64,000 bases of DNA from contig JAUCEF010000014.1 in NCBI GenBank assembly GCA_033558025.1, positions 1,612,001 through 1,676,000 of the forward strand, given 5' to 3'. A program made the position numbers and the translations under genes. The notes beneath the pieces were generated by a model that worked only from the letters and a program-made list of their open reading frames with translations, was not told where the DNA came from and ran no database searches. The first letter of the stretch is position 1. The number at the start of each line of letters is the position of its first letter. Below are positions 11,774 to 22,589 of the stretch, one piece after another. Source of the DNA: Phytophthora sp. 'mugwort' (lineage: Eukaryota; Oomycota; Peronosporomycetes; Peronosporales; Peronosporaceae).

Positions 11774-12727
11774 TTAGAACTCAGCGGGGTCGTGAGGGTG
11801 CTGGACTTGAACAAGGACCTCATACGCGCCTGCGCCGAGGACGCCGCCAATAAGCGGAGCGAACATGGGGATCAAAAAGTAGCAACTGTTCTCCGTAAAG
11901 ACCTTGGTGCCGTAGCCCGCGAAGAAGGTGAAGAGGCGAGGAGCAAAGTCGCGGGCCGGGTTCATGGCGTAACCTGTGTTCATGCCGAAACTCATACCCA
12001 ACGCCATGATCATGAGTGCAAAGGCGAACGGAGTGCCGACGGTGCCGGGCGAACGGTTGCGCTGGTCCGTGATGGCGTACACGCACAGCAAGAGCATTCC
12101 TGTAGCCAGAGCTTCCGTGTAAAAGGCAGTGAGGTTGGAGATCTCCGGGTTTGGGTGGGTAGCGAAGTTGTGGTACATGGTTTCTTTGTTCGGATCGGCC
12201 TTCTGCAGACGCTGGTAGTCGAGCAGATAGATCGCGACGGCGCCGACGAAGGCTCCAAGGAACTGTGAGACTACGTAGCCAGGTACTTTGCGCCAGGCGA
12301 GACGACCGTACACGGCGTGAGCTAGAGTTACTGACGGATTCATGTGGGCACCACTGACGCCCTCAGAACAGTAGACGCCCATGAGCACGGCGATACCCCA
12401 TGCCATGTTAATACTGAGCCACGTGCCTTCCTTTTCGCCCGATAGAACGACTTGGTTGTTGACGCCCATACCAAAGGCAATCATGACGAAGGTGCCAAGG
12501 AACTCCGAGTAGCACTCGCGTAGGTGCGGGTTCCTGGTCACAAACCACTGCTTGTGGTGGTCTTCATCACGGTCGTATTGGCTGCGGTTGGTGTGGTGCA
12601 GTGAGCGCTCGCAGCGGTCGACTTGGTGCGGAGAGTATGGTGTATCGGCATACGGTGCATAGTTCCCGCCGGACTTGTTGGCGACGTCGATGACTGGCTG
12701 GGTGGTCGTGGTGTAGCTCGACTCCAT
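11774..12727 (-). CDS. Aquaglyceroporin (major intrinsic protein family)
   Basis: A predicted six-helix membrane channel for glycerol, water or other small neutral solutes, 317 residues from the ATG at 12727. The hydrophilic N-terminal tail is about 70 residues and the first helix starts at about residue 74 (FLGTFVMIAFG). The first pore box is Asn-Pro-Ser (130-132, in GAHMNPSVT), a change from the usual NPA. The second is Asn-Pro-Ala followed by Arg259-Asp260 (NPARDF). The Asp after the Arg is typical of GlpF-type glycerol facilitators rather than strict water channels. The open frame extends upstream to a GTG at 12862, but the core promoter at 12791-12806 places transcription downstream of that, so 12727 is the better start. 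No intron is seen. Dead copies on the same strand lie downstream, and one may lie upstream. The exact substrate is not known. Confidence 0.92.
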   Translation of the reverse strand: MESSYTTTTQPVIDVANKSGGNYAPYADTPYSPHQVDRCERSLHHTNRSQYDRDEDHHKQWFVTRNPHLRECYSEFLGTFVMIAFGMGVNNQVVLSGEKEGTWLSINMAWGIAVLMGVYCSEGVSGAHMNPSVTLAHAVYGRLAWRKVPGYVVSQFLGAFVGAVAIYLLDYQRLQKADPNKETMYHNFATHPNPEISNLTAFYTEALATGMLLLCVYAITDQRNRSPGTVGTPFAFALMIMALGMSFGMNTGYAMNPARDFAPRLFTFFAGYGTKVFTENSCYFLIPMFAPLIGGVLGAGAYEVLVQVQHPHDPAEF

Positions 12728-12790
12728 ACTAAAGATCGGTGTGGTCGGTTGTTGCGTGTTCCTGTCGCTTAGTGTTGCTGGGGAGGAGGC

Positions 12791-12806
12791 AAAATGGATA
12801 ATGAGC
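12791..12806 (-). promoter_or_regulatory. Oomycete Inr/FPR core promoter of the aquaglyceroporin gene
   Basis: On the minus strand the sequence GCTCATTATCCATTTT matches the 16-nt oomycete core promoter consensus (GCTCATTYYNCAWTTT) at 15 of 16 positions. It lies 64 nt upstream of the ATG at 12727, a normal distance for Phytophthora. It supports expression of the gene and the choice of start. Confidence 0.8.
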
Positions 12807-13199
12807 TTCGGTAAGCGGTGCGCACCGTAGACCACGTTTGAACTCGCTGTAACGCACGTCACGTGACGTTGCTATCCATTCCCTGGTTGGTATTGCTCTA
12901 GTGAGCTCGTGTCTATGGCTCGCTCAACGCTGTCAACCGTCCGGCTACCAGTAGCAGCAGCCACTGTAACCAACGGCAGTGGTGCCGGCAACGGTCGCGT
13001 CCTCTCGCGAGCAAAACGTTTCGCAAAATGTGCGTGTTTTTGCTTGTGGCACGAGGCGATGGCATGGTGCGTGGTGAAACTCCGCGGCTTTCCTCACTGA
13101 CAGAGCTGATTAAAGTGTTCGCGTTGTTGTCGCACTACCTGACACCGCTGTGCAATGGGGTGAAATGTGCCGGTAAGAAAAAGATTGTGGATGGCGTCC

Positions 13200-13335
13200 A
13201 CGTTGCGTGTAATGAGGGACGGCTTCACCGAACTCAAGTGATACCTAGCCGGCGCCAACCGCCCATCGATCGGGCCCTGATTCATGGGGCCGAAGATCGG
13301 GATACAATTTTTTTCGACAAGGTCTCCCTCCAATT
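13200..13335 (-). pseudogene. Possible fourth dead MIP fragment
   Basis: The minus strand reads LVEKNCIPIFGPMNQGPIDG in one frame. It loosely follows FTENSCYFLIPMFAPLIGG of the intact gene (start of helix 6). The similarity is short and no second block was found, so this is tentative. It would place a MIP remnant upstream of the intact gene as well as downstream. Confidence 0.35.
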
Positions 13336-13339
13336 ATGT

Positions 13340-14513
13340 ACCAAAACCGTGGTACAATGAAAGTTGAAGTTTCGATTCAAACGTTTTTGCTATCATCACA
13401 TTTGCCTACTGTAAATTGTCTGTGCTAATGGCTCTGGCGTTCTCCGCCTCCTTGCGACCAATGACAAAAGGAAGTAAGCCAGGTCGGCCACTTGTGCTTA
13501 TTTGGTCCGAGTTTACGATCACCAAGCATGGAAAATATAAGGGCGTGACGTGCAATCCTTGCGAGATCTTCTCGTGCATTGCATAAAGCACATTTTGTGG
13601 TGTCCAGAGATACCAGAGTCGATCGCGAGCAACATAAGGACGCTGAAATAAAGGCGAGTCCCAATCATGCCCGAAGGAGGAGACAGCCACGAATGAATGT
13701 AGCAGTGACGACGACAGCAAGACTGCTTTTCCACCACAGGCCTTTTCTCAGGATAGGGACCTCTTTGAGCGATAATCTCAAACCAGGGACCTAGTCTCCA
13801 AACAGGGACCTGCCGCTCAATGTAGTGTGGGCCGCTGTCTGTTTAGCACGTCCAGAACAGAACATCAGTATTTTAAAGCAGGCCTCGACACAGACGACTA
13901 CACGCCTGATCCACAGGACATAATATCGGCCTTGTTTGCCGTCACCACCGCGGACCCCTCGGCCGCCTGCTCGCTTTTCACCGCCAACTTCACGCACTAC
14001 TCCGACTGCACGCACTGCTCGCCCCGACAGCACGCATTGGTCGCTGTCTGCCGACTTCAGAGACTGCTCCAATCGCACGCACCTCTTCGATCGTGCGCAC
14101 TGCTCCACCTCCGTCATCGCTGGATAGGACTCCTCCCTTGACTTCATGCACGACTCTGCCGTCTCCGGCGGCACATATCGTAACGTAGATTCATTAACTG
14201 CGTCAGGAATTGTTTGAAGTATGGTACCTTCTAGAACTATGTTGGACTTGAATACGGAGTATGGTACTTCGGCAGCAGTATTTTACGTGTGTAAGGAAAG
14301 GAACGGAGTTCCTCGAGGACTACATGTATAACATGACAAGTGGTGCTGGCTATAAGTGCGAAGTTCGCATCACGCGGAAGTAGAACGCGAGCGGAGAGCA
14401 GTATATGTACATTTCCAGACTCAATGACCGACATAACGACTTCTGCGCCTCCATTAAGCGGCAATTGATTAAATAACGCACGTTCCGTGCAGCTGTAAGC
14501 ACTAATAGACGAA
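13340..14513. other. Repeat-rich stretch without a supported gene
   Basis: It contains three copies of AGGGACCT at about 13754, 13786 and 13804, and a 44-bp dispersed repeat at 14111-14154. A minus-strand open frame at 14174-13791 and plus-strand frames at 13827-14141 are not family-like, and I do not call them genes. Confidence 0.35.
14111..14154. repeat. Dispersed repeat shared with 22546-22589
   Basis: The 44 bp are identical to 22546-22589 except at seven positions (shared core ATCGCT.GAT.GGACTCCTCC). Both copies lie next to transposon remnants in the same orientation. They are probably pieces of one repeat family. Confidence 0.7.
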
Positions 14514-15838
14514 TGAAGCGGGAAGCAATCGTTGCGCTAGTTCGAGATAGAGACCTTGTCAACCTTCCGCGCCACTTTATCGAGCCAAATACGGAGTTGC
14601 GAAGAGCGTTGAAGGTGAGTGGGCCGCTTCGTTTGCTGGAGTTCCATATATGCTAGCTGAAACGCGCGAGATCAACCCCGAAATCAGTGTGCACTTGGAA
14701 GTAGACCAGCACCAGAGATTTATGAGAGCTTTTCTATCGTTAGGACCTAACAAACAGTCGCAGTGTGGTATCCTATCGATGTTAGTCTTCGACGGAGCAC
14801 ACTCAAAGTATGCAAATTACAACGGAACTATTTTGTCTCTCGTAGGACGTGGCAGAAATAACAATAATGTAGCCCTGGCTTCGGCTCTCGTTCATGTCGA
14901 GAATGAGGACAGCATTCTACGATCCATACAAAAAGACCACGAATGGTATCGAGCTGGAAGATCGAGCAGTGTTTCGTGATCGTGGAAAAATTATTTGGAG
15001 CTGCTCGACGTTGTTTTGGCGACTGGTATTCGGGTTAATCTGTGTTTATGTACTGTCCATTTGATGAGAAATATTCGCAAAGCATGTTGCCTGTCGGGAA
15101 GAGGTTTCGAGAACGAAGTCTGGGCGGTTCAAGGTGCTAAGTCAAGGCAAGAATATAATTCAGCTCTGCGTGAACTAAGACGTGTATACGGAAAAAAGAT
15201 TCTCCAGTACGTGAAAAAAATAAACCTTGGCGATGGACTGTACATCTCAACGAGGGCGACACAAAGACGATGAGATAGAGACTATCATTAGCGGAGCAAA
15301 CTGTGGTTTCGAAGAAAACGACAAGGATGGGAAAAGGGTAGGATCTGGCAGGACGATCTTTGGTGATAAGGTCCACCGCCGTTGTCGTACGTGTTGCACA
15401 CAGGTAAGACCCGAGCGACCGAGGTGCGCTTAGACCCTCCGTCGTGCTCTTGTCTAACGTTTGATCAAACGAAAATTGCGTGCCGCCACATAACTGTAGC
15501 TCTTGACGAACGTGGCATGAGTGAAAATATGTTTTTGGCTCTCATTTGAGTTATTTGTGAATACCTATTCGGAAGCCTTCGCGGAAAAATCCATCGCTCT
15601 CCCGGTCAGAGATTTTTAAAATATATACACAACTGTGAAGCCGTCTCCTTACTGTAAAGAAGCAGAGCGGCGCATTATACGACGTATTGCTAGTGCTGGA
15701 GAACACACTAACAATACCAAGTCGACATACAGATGCCGGAATTGCAAAGCGTTCGGCCAGAATAAACCGACATGCCGACGCCAAGCCAACGAATGTGAGG
15801 AATCAAACGATCGACTAATTGGAGCTGTCCTGCATTAA
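14514..15838 (+). pseudogene. Broken Mutator-like (MULE) transposase
   Basis: A DDE transposase remnant read in several frames. 14514-14650 gives a helical leader (MKREAIVALVRDRDLVNLPR). 14650-14979 gives ILSMLVFDGAHSKYANYNGT and then NNNNVALASALVHVENEDS, the MULE segment around the first catalytic Asp (VFDGAHSKY). 14995-15273 gives LCLCTVHLMRNIRKACCLSG, the later helical segment around the conserved His. 15635-15838 gives YRCRNCKAFGQNKPTCRRQ, a C-terminal zinc knuckle in which the usual His is Gln. Stops and frameshifts separate the blocks. Terminal inverted repeats were not found. Confidence 0.75.
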
Positions 15839-16546
15839 ATGCATATCGAACACAATCGCTTACAATACCGATACGACACAAGCCGATGAGGTCTAAGATA
15901 CTACCGCGATACAACATGAGCAGACCACAGATTCACACCGCCATGCAATCTGGACCACGAATACCGGCGTCAAAACATCCCGAAGGGAGAACGTTCGTCA
16001 ACGGCACACAGGACGAATTTGCTGTAGGCGCAAGCGCAATGCCGCCCGAAGCAAAGGCCCACCCACATGCTGCAAGTCAGTCGGTTTTCTTCTTTGTTAG
16101 TCTATAAAGATTGACCTAATAAGCAAATACAAATGAGACTGCGGCAAATAAATTGTTCAAACAAGCCTAAGTGCGAATCGCGATCTGACCCCACCGCTGC
16201 AAAGAAGAGGATCTCTTCTTTCAGTTGAGCCCCTCCATAGCGCGATTGGGCTAGATGCCACTGAGAACGATCTCGATGAAAAAGTTGTCTCCGGGATTCA
16301 TGGCGAAACTCGATTTTTTATTGGCTCACCTTCTGTAAAATTGACCGAGGAAGCCAGTTATGGCCTCCGTTTTTAGCTAATTTGATGTGTAAATGCCTCA
16401 AAAGCTGGATTTAGCGCAGGCTTTTCCGAACGGGCGGGGTATATTCTGAAATTATTTTGTGAAATTAGGAATTTGGAGAGAGGTAACATTTCGTTTGGCA
16501 AATGGATATAAGTATCACACTGATTGCCTTGGTTGCTTGAGTTGTG
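15839..16546. other. Stretch without a supported gene
   Basis: One short plus frame at 15886-16107 (MRSKILPRYNMSRPQIHTAM) is not recognised. The part after 16100 is AT-richer and shows no coding signal. Confidence 0.35.
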
Positions 16547-17950
16547 TCAGCCTTCACGATTCCTGATCTGGGGCCACTCCAGCGTCAGACGTCGTTGTCT
16601 TTTGCTTCTAGCTCGGACGGGAGCTCTCTTAGCACCCCACGCTCGCTTCTTCGCAGCGACTGGCGCCTTCGTCTTCGAAGTAGGTGCATCTTCAGCCGCT
16701 ACCTCACCCCTTCCACGACGATCTTGGCTTTCTTTGCTGCCTTTGCCATTGCCGCGCGTGGGCACGTCGAGCTTGTTGCACTGCGTTCGCGTTTTGCCCT
16801 TCCTGGACCGTGGACTTCGCGTACAGTGGGTCGCTCTGGAATTCCTTGGGACGTATGGACGGATGCTGCTGTATATTTGGCCAATTTCCCTGCATTCAGA
16901 GGTGGGGGCGGCAGCATCTCAACGTGATCTGTCATCATACGCATCACCTTGGATTTTGCGGTCAGGATGTCGTCAAGCTTTCGCCGCAAGTCCTCCTCCT
17001 CTGCTACAGAGTCCGGTCCCTTACGATATGATACTACTCCTGGTTTCGAAGCCTCCATCGAAAAGATCTGTAACTGCTGGCTTCCCTCCTGTCGTTTATA
17101 GAGCTCCGTTAGGGGTCCTTTGTAGGACTTGAACAGGTTACTTCCTCATGGTACATGCACGGTAATAAAATGGAACTTGCGGCAGCCTTGTTCACAACTT
17201 CGACGATATGATCCATTGTCCAGCAATCCACACTAGCCAAATTCTTGCGCACATGTCCGAATCCGTGGTCACAAGAGCTCTTTGTGTAGCCCTTCACAAA
17301 GAATTTGTAGTCCACACGCTGCAGGACACCCATGTCTACCTGCGCCAGCAAAAACTTGATGACGTAGTTGTTTTGTTTTGGCCAGAACAGTTGTCTGCGC
17401 ACACCATCAACCAAGTCTTGCCTCTTGACCACCTTGGTCTCAATGAAATGCTCCAGCATGGAATTGATTTGGTCATTGCCCTTGCCGCGTGTCGTTTCGT
17501 CATAGAGGTAGTTTATCTGTTGACCTTCGTTCTCATGGAAAATGCCGAAGCAGCTCACGGAGACTAATGAGCAGAAGTCCCACTGAGATGGCGTATTCGC
17601 GATGCTGGGGAGCGTCAAATTCTGAGAGTAATCCATCACATCCAGAGCGTGGTCGTCAGGGATAGACAGTTTGTATTTTTTGTACTCGCGCCTGCCACAG
17701 CAAACCAAATATCCAGGTTAATATGTGCCTGATATATCAAAATGTTACTTCTCTCCACTCAAAACTTACCGCATTTGCCGTGCCGATTCCGTGTGACACC
17801 CCAATGCCTCCGTCTTCTCAGTTGTAACACCGCCTCGCCTTGATATATAGTAGATAGAACAGACATCACACACATTCTGCGCGGTGATCGAATCTGGACG
17901 GTAGGGTAATGCAGCGTCAGGAGCTTGCGCATGGTGGATCTAAGATTTGG
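16547..17950 (-). pseudogene. DUF7869-type repeat-borne gene, copy A, with an intron
   Basis: The minus strand reads MRKLLTLHYPTVQIRSPRR and CDVCSIYYISRRGGVTTEKT upstream of 17770, with a frame slip between them. A clear GT-AG intron follows (17769-17692, GTAAGT...GGCAG, 78 bp), then a long exon (17691-17109) with ALDVMDYSQNLTLPSIANTP and KFFVKGYTKSSCDHGFGHVR. After a frameshift the tail continues at 17058-16699 (KSKVMRMMTDHVEMLPPPP) and a basic Ala/Lys/Arg-rich end reaches 16547. Oomycete genomes carry many such proteins, and DUF7869 is the nearest named domain I know. Their enzymatic role is not established. Two N-terminal relatives lie at 22855 and 46010 in this window. The QNxxPS and DHGFGHVRK motifs are kept, but two frameshifts inactivate it. 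Confidence 0.7.
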
Positions 17951-18479
17951 TACTTTAATCCGCTCTCAAGAGAAAAAAATGTGTATGGAGTAATATTGCT
18001 TGCTTATTAGAGGTCGACATCTTGCAAAATATGGACTAAACAACTGGACTGAGCGCCTAACCTCAGCAGCCAACCCGCCATTTCGACACAGTCTTTTGCG
18101 CGGAACCCACGAAGCTAGCAGTATACAAACCGTTCGGAGTTGAAAACATATGTTCTACGGCGCACCACTAAATCGCCACTATACCGTTAGTAAAATTGCT
18201 TCCTTCGCAGAGGGTTCACCAAACGACTATGCCGCTACCTTTTCGTTTTCGTTTTTGCGTGAAGTAGATCGCCTTGATGGACTCCGCCAAAATGCCAGCA
18301 AAGTCCCATCTAGCAGTAGCCTGGGCGGAGAGGTGACCAAGGGAGGGTGACCAAGCGCAACTGCTTCGTCACTTAACTAGAGGACTTCGCCGACACCAAA
18401 AAAGCGTATTTGAAGCATCTCTGGTACGAAGCCACCCAAACGGATCAAGCCATAATTGCTGCCTCCATCTCAGCATATT

Positions 18480-19010
18480 TTTACTCTGACGCACCGCCGA
18501 AAAAGAAAATTCGCATTGTCGTCGTCGCTGTCTGAGGACGACCTATTGGACGAAAATACCCCCCCCCCCTTCGTGGTCGACGCGTGGTGATTTCAGCCAC
18601 AATTTGAGACGCACAAAAGTTAGTGCTGGTCTCTTCGGCATCCTTCAGGTCTTTCTTTCGCTTCTTTTCTCCCTTGAACGCTGTCTCAAGTCGGACATAC
18701 TGTCCGATGAGCCCAGCAAGTGTTTCGTAGTGACGCTTGACGTCTGATGCATCTTTGGATTCTTCGATTCCGCTCCCAAACGCTGATCGAAGTTCACCAG
18801 CGCGCCAATTCTTTTTCAGAAGCCTGACGCGATCTTGAACCTGCTTGTCGACAACAGCAACATTTATTTCAGTGGAAACAACTTAAGCAATGAGAACGCA
18901 AACGCGGCTCGCCTCGCCGTACTCCGCTGCGAAATGTTCCTGCAAAATTGTCTCCCGCATGAGCTCTTTGTCATTATCTTCCGAAAAAGGGAGCACCATA
19001 GTGCTGGCCT
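18480..19010 (-). pseudogene. Unnamed repeat-borne protein remnant
   Basis: A minus-strand frame of about 90 codons without an ATG runs from about 18860 to 18590. It reads VDKQVQDRVRLLKKNWRAGE, SAFGSGIEESKDASDVKRHY and LIGQYVRLETAFKGEKKRKK. Upstream, in the same frame except for one stop, is STMVLPFSEDNDKELMRET (18990-18930). Downstream it meets an 11-C run on the plus strand at 18559-18569. It is helical and charged, with an EDNDKELMRE start that resembles DNA-binding leaders of oomycete repeat proteins. I know no name for the family. Confidence 0.45.
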
Positions 19011-19215
19011 TGGTAATGCTTATAGCATCTAGCCTTCGCACAGTTTTGCTAAATATAACTAACGGAATTGGTAGGCCGAGCCAACTGTTACTTGGTTGTG
19101 CTTATGACTCTAATAGAGGTGAAGAATTTGTGGCGAAAATTAATTTATGACATAGTTTCTGTGGAATATGTAGGTTTTAGCCTTATTATTTCTTACGGAT
19201 ACACTGGCCGCAGGA

Positions 19216-19557
19216 ATGCTTAGTTTAGAATATATCAACGTCCTTTTTGCAGTTCCCGACTTGGTTGAATGCATTAACATTAAACCAACGCTCTTTAAAT
19301 CGCTGCCTGGTGGCAAGCGCATAGACAACATTCATTCTGTCCTCCATCGCCGCTTCATTAATACCAGTACGGCATTTTGCCCTTCACTGCCTGCCGCTAC
19401 TCCAAACGAAGAGCGACTAGGTGAAGTGGACAGGTTGTCATGCAGTTACTTCGCGCCGTCCGAAAATTGTGTCACGGTCGAGGTAATCAATCCGAAAGTG
19501 CACTCAGTTTGCAGCAGGTTGACGTCTACAGGAAAATGTTCGTCGTCGTCCAAGTGA
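19216..19557 (+). CDS. Hypothetical open frame, 113 residues
   Basis: ATG at 19216 to the stop at 19555-19557. The translation (MLSLEYINVLFAVPDLVECI...) matches no family I know and ends in a Ser-rich tail. It lies directly before the first copy of a diverged direct repeat. The minus strand is also partly open here, so this may be a chance frame. Confidence 0.2.
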   Translation: MLSLEYINVLFAVPDLVECINIKPTLFKSLPGGKRIDNIHSVLHRRFINTSTAFCPSLPAATPNEERLGEVDRLSCSYFAPSENCVTVEVINPKVHSVCSRLTSTGKCSSSSK

Positions 19558-19574
19558 GCACCATCTGAGTAGTC

Positions 19575-20750
19575 TAACAAGCCGTATATTGTCTTGTTCT
19601 ATATGCGCCTTAGCCGCCAGCATGACGTGGGCTTTATTGGGATGAAGACAAATGCGTTTGCCTGGATTAAGTGCCAATAAGCGGGAACAATCGATGTTGC
19701 TGCTGCTGGTATTTACTGACCGGAGAAATCGGAAGTGAGTGCCTTGATGTGCGGCAATACAGCACGACCGCCTCGTGACTGTTTTAACGCTATCTAGATG
19801 GTTACTAACTATGTTTATGTTGGTCTTGTGCTGAACAGGCTTGGTGGTTATGCGTGGTGGTAGGACATCGCCGGTTATGGACCCCCGCGAAAGGTTGACA
19901 ACTTCACGTTGCTAACCTAGAACGCGTAAGCGCCACGCAGGATAACCCTTCGGAGAGCGTATTGTCTACTTGCAACGTCACGATGGTCGTGGCTTTATTC
20001 AGCCGACTCTTAGTCAACCCCTCAGAGTCACTGCTTTTCGACTACTCGCAATTGAAGCTGGAAGGGTTACCAAAGATTTCGCTGCTCGCTGTGTTAGTCT
20101 TGCTATTGGTATTTGAAGGAATGGACACTGCGAGACCCTTCCGCGTAATTACCCAATGCAATTCGTTCTGATAAGATCCGCCAATGTGGTGTTCGGAACT
20201 TCAGTTGGCCGTGAGTGTTGGTCTCCAACGGGTTGATCCATCTTTTGTCGAGTATTCATTTCTTGGGCGTCACTCGTGTCGGTGCCGGAAGGCATCTCGA
20301 CTGCTGCAGGCTCCCTGCCTGCTGGCCTTGGCTCGGTATGTCCAGTCCCTTCTCCTTGTGTGTTGTTGGGCTCACAACATGAAACGTTAACAAGCCGCGT
20401 GTTGCCTTGTTCTATAGGCGCGTTTACCGTCAGCGTGACATGGGCTTTGTTGAGCTTGTGACGATCGGAGGCGGCTGGAGCTGAAGGCAGATGCGTTGCC
20501 TGGTCTAAGTGCGAGGCGGGAACAACCGAAGCGGCTGCTGATAGTGTTTTCTGACCTGGGAAACCGAAGTCAGTGCCATCTGTGCTGCTGCACGGCATGG
20601 CCGCCTTGGGACCCTGACTCTATTTTGTTGGTTAATAACTATGATTATGCTGCTCTTTTGCTGAACCGGCTTCGTGGTTATAGGTGGAGGTTGGAAACCG
20701 CGCGGCTTGATACCCCCCCCCCCCCGAGCGATTGGCAACTTCATGTTGCC
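19575..20750. repeat. Pair of diverged direct repeats of about 350 bp
   Basis: Copy 1 (about 19575-19915) and copy 2 (about 20388-20750) run in the same direction 813 bp apart. They share TAACAAGCCG, CTTGTTCTATA, GACRTGGGCTTT, GCGGGAACAA and a matching end at GACAACTTCACGTT / GGCAACTTCATGTT. Copy 2 contains a 13-C run (20713-20725) that is absent from copy 1. The minus strand of copy 2 and its flank is open for 149 codons (20598-20149, Pro/Thr/Glu-rich), with no family match. Confidence 0.75.
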
Positions 20751-20920
20751 AAAACAGATGCTGGTGGTTTCGCTGCATAGGTATTCGAATCTTGGTCTGC
20801 GCTCAATGCCAGCATGCACCACACAGTAGAGCTAGTATTTCACACCATCTCAGTAACGTGGGTCTGGTCAGCATTGTTCATTGTATTCTAATCTGGTCCA
20901 ATAACTCAGAATCGACTGGA

Positions 20921-22420
20921 TTATCTGACGCGGGAGGCAGAATTTCGTTTGTCCATTATATCTGCCACCTTGCTAAAGATAATTTGTTGTGTTGCATCAT
21001 TCGGGCCTTGGTTCGAATAATTAAACCGCAGACTTATGACAGTATCGCTGGTCAAGCGATTTCTGCGTGAATAAAATTGAAGATGTCTCCATGTGTGCTC
21101 GATGCAGCCGCCGAGGTCGGGATAGCAAAAAAATTCCTCTGAACCATCAGTGTTAGCAATGGATACTTGTCTACTCCGTCCCACGTCCACCAGTGCAGTG
21201 GTTGTGATTTGTAATAGATAGCTCGACGCTCGTCGCTCCAAGTAAGCCTTTCATTGGGGAATTTGGTCAATTCCACCTTAAGCTCATTTCAGTTTTGCTC
21301 ATTGTACCTGAGACGACCGGCAGGTTTCGTAATCTTCACCATCATACGTATTTTTATCGTGTTGAAGTGGTACCGCTCTTGCACGGGTCACTAACATATG
21401 TGGACCGCGGGAACGTCCCGAACCGTTCCCGGATTGGTTGATCAATCTTACGCGGTTCGGAGGATCCAGAACCAGTGTGTGTACAAGCGCACACAAGAAG
21501 ATAACAAGGAAGACAACAGGGAGTAGGCATTTAGGAAAACGCAAAAGAATAGGATTAACCATTCTGATCGACTCACTTCGGTATTTGTCTTCCAAGCAAC
21601 ACATTAACTACAATATATCGGTACCAGCGCATGATGGTAGGTTTGGTGTGCCCCAGCTATGGTCATCACGGACTTATGGAAAAATTCCACCTGTGTCAAT
21701 CGGCTATTTAATAAAACCTTGCACATTTCCCTACCCTAGGAATGCACTGACGTAAACCGGATGTCGGACTACTCTGAGGAATGACTGAAATACAAAGCGA
21801 TTTTTTCCAGAGTGCCAAGCAGTTGTGAATACGCTCTATCAGCTGCAGCATCACTGCCGCTATTGTCAAAGAACCTCCGAGATCACATGGTTCGGTTAAC
21901 GGATAGGTGTCGCTATCATAAGTTGCAAGCACGTCCATGTCGTCATATAATTTCCGAATCGCTTTTCCATTTTCCGTGAATACCCTGATGTATTCGAATG
22001 CTGGAAATCGCAATGTGGTGACTGAAAGTTGTAGCCCGCGCTAACAACCTTGTCGATGCGCTTCTTGGATATTTTTGGAGTGAAAACTATTTGCTGTGTG
22101 GCTTCGGATGAATTCGTGAATTCTTAGGCTTCGCCCACGATATCCGTTAAGAAAACTCAAAATATCCTTCCGCAGCAGGCTGCGAGTGTGCGCAGCACAT
22201 TCAGTAGTAGAAACCTAGACCGGGTAGACTGCAGGATCGTCCAGAAACTTTTCATGCTCGATGCATTGTCGGTGATGATACGAACGACCTTTTCTTTGCC
22301 AATTTCACGTTCAGTTTCATCGCATATTCATCTATCATCATAGCCATATAGGTTTCCATCTTCGTATCTCCACCAATTACCCGACAAGTTCATATAATGG
22401 TCCGATACCCGGAGCGACCA
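20921..22420 (-). pseudogene. hAT transposase remnant A
   Basis: Read along the minus strand: VVRIITDNASSMKSFWTILQ near 22290 (the hAT Asp segment) and CAAHTRSLLRKDIL near 22190, both out of frame with their surroundings. FEYIRVFTENGKAIRKLYDD and VMLQLIERIHNCLALWKKS follow in 22013-21708. LHWWTWDGVDKYPLLTLM and FFAIPTSAAASS follow in 21276-21052, and HLQFYSRRNRLTSDTVISL in 21241-20921. The last two are the hAT C-terminal dimerisation domain (WW..YP.L and IP.SAA.S), split by a frameshift. The domain order is that of a full hAT transposase, but it is inactive. The BED finger was not found; it would lie beyond 22420. Confidence 0.8.
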
Positions 22421-22545
22421 CAAAAAAATAATCAGGCTTCCATGCCTCGGGTTCGTCCGCCCATCTCAAACGGCAGATAGCGTTGATCTGCGATCACGCT
22501 CGTCAATTCCTCTAGATAGACAGCATTGAGGAGCCCCCCCCCCTT

Positions 22546-22589
22546 CCGCCATCGCTAGATCGGACTCCTCCGCTGGCTTCACGCACGAC
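22546..22589. repeat. Dispersed repeat shared with 14111-14154
   Basis: Second copy of the 44-bp repeat, seven mismatches from the first. It lies directly after a 10-C run (22534-22543) and about 270 bp before the DUF7869-type copy B. Confidence 0.7.

Noticed and set aside
11651..12268. 205-codon plus-strand open frame
   Set aside because: It is the opposite-strand shadow of the aquaglyceroporin gene and matches no family.
16524..17132. 202-codon plus-strand frame
   Set aside because: Opposite-strand shadow of the DUF7869-type copy A, whose minus strand has clear family motifs and an intron.
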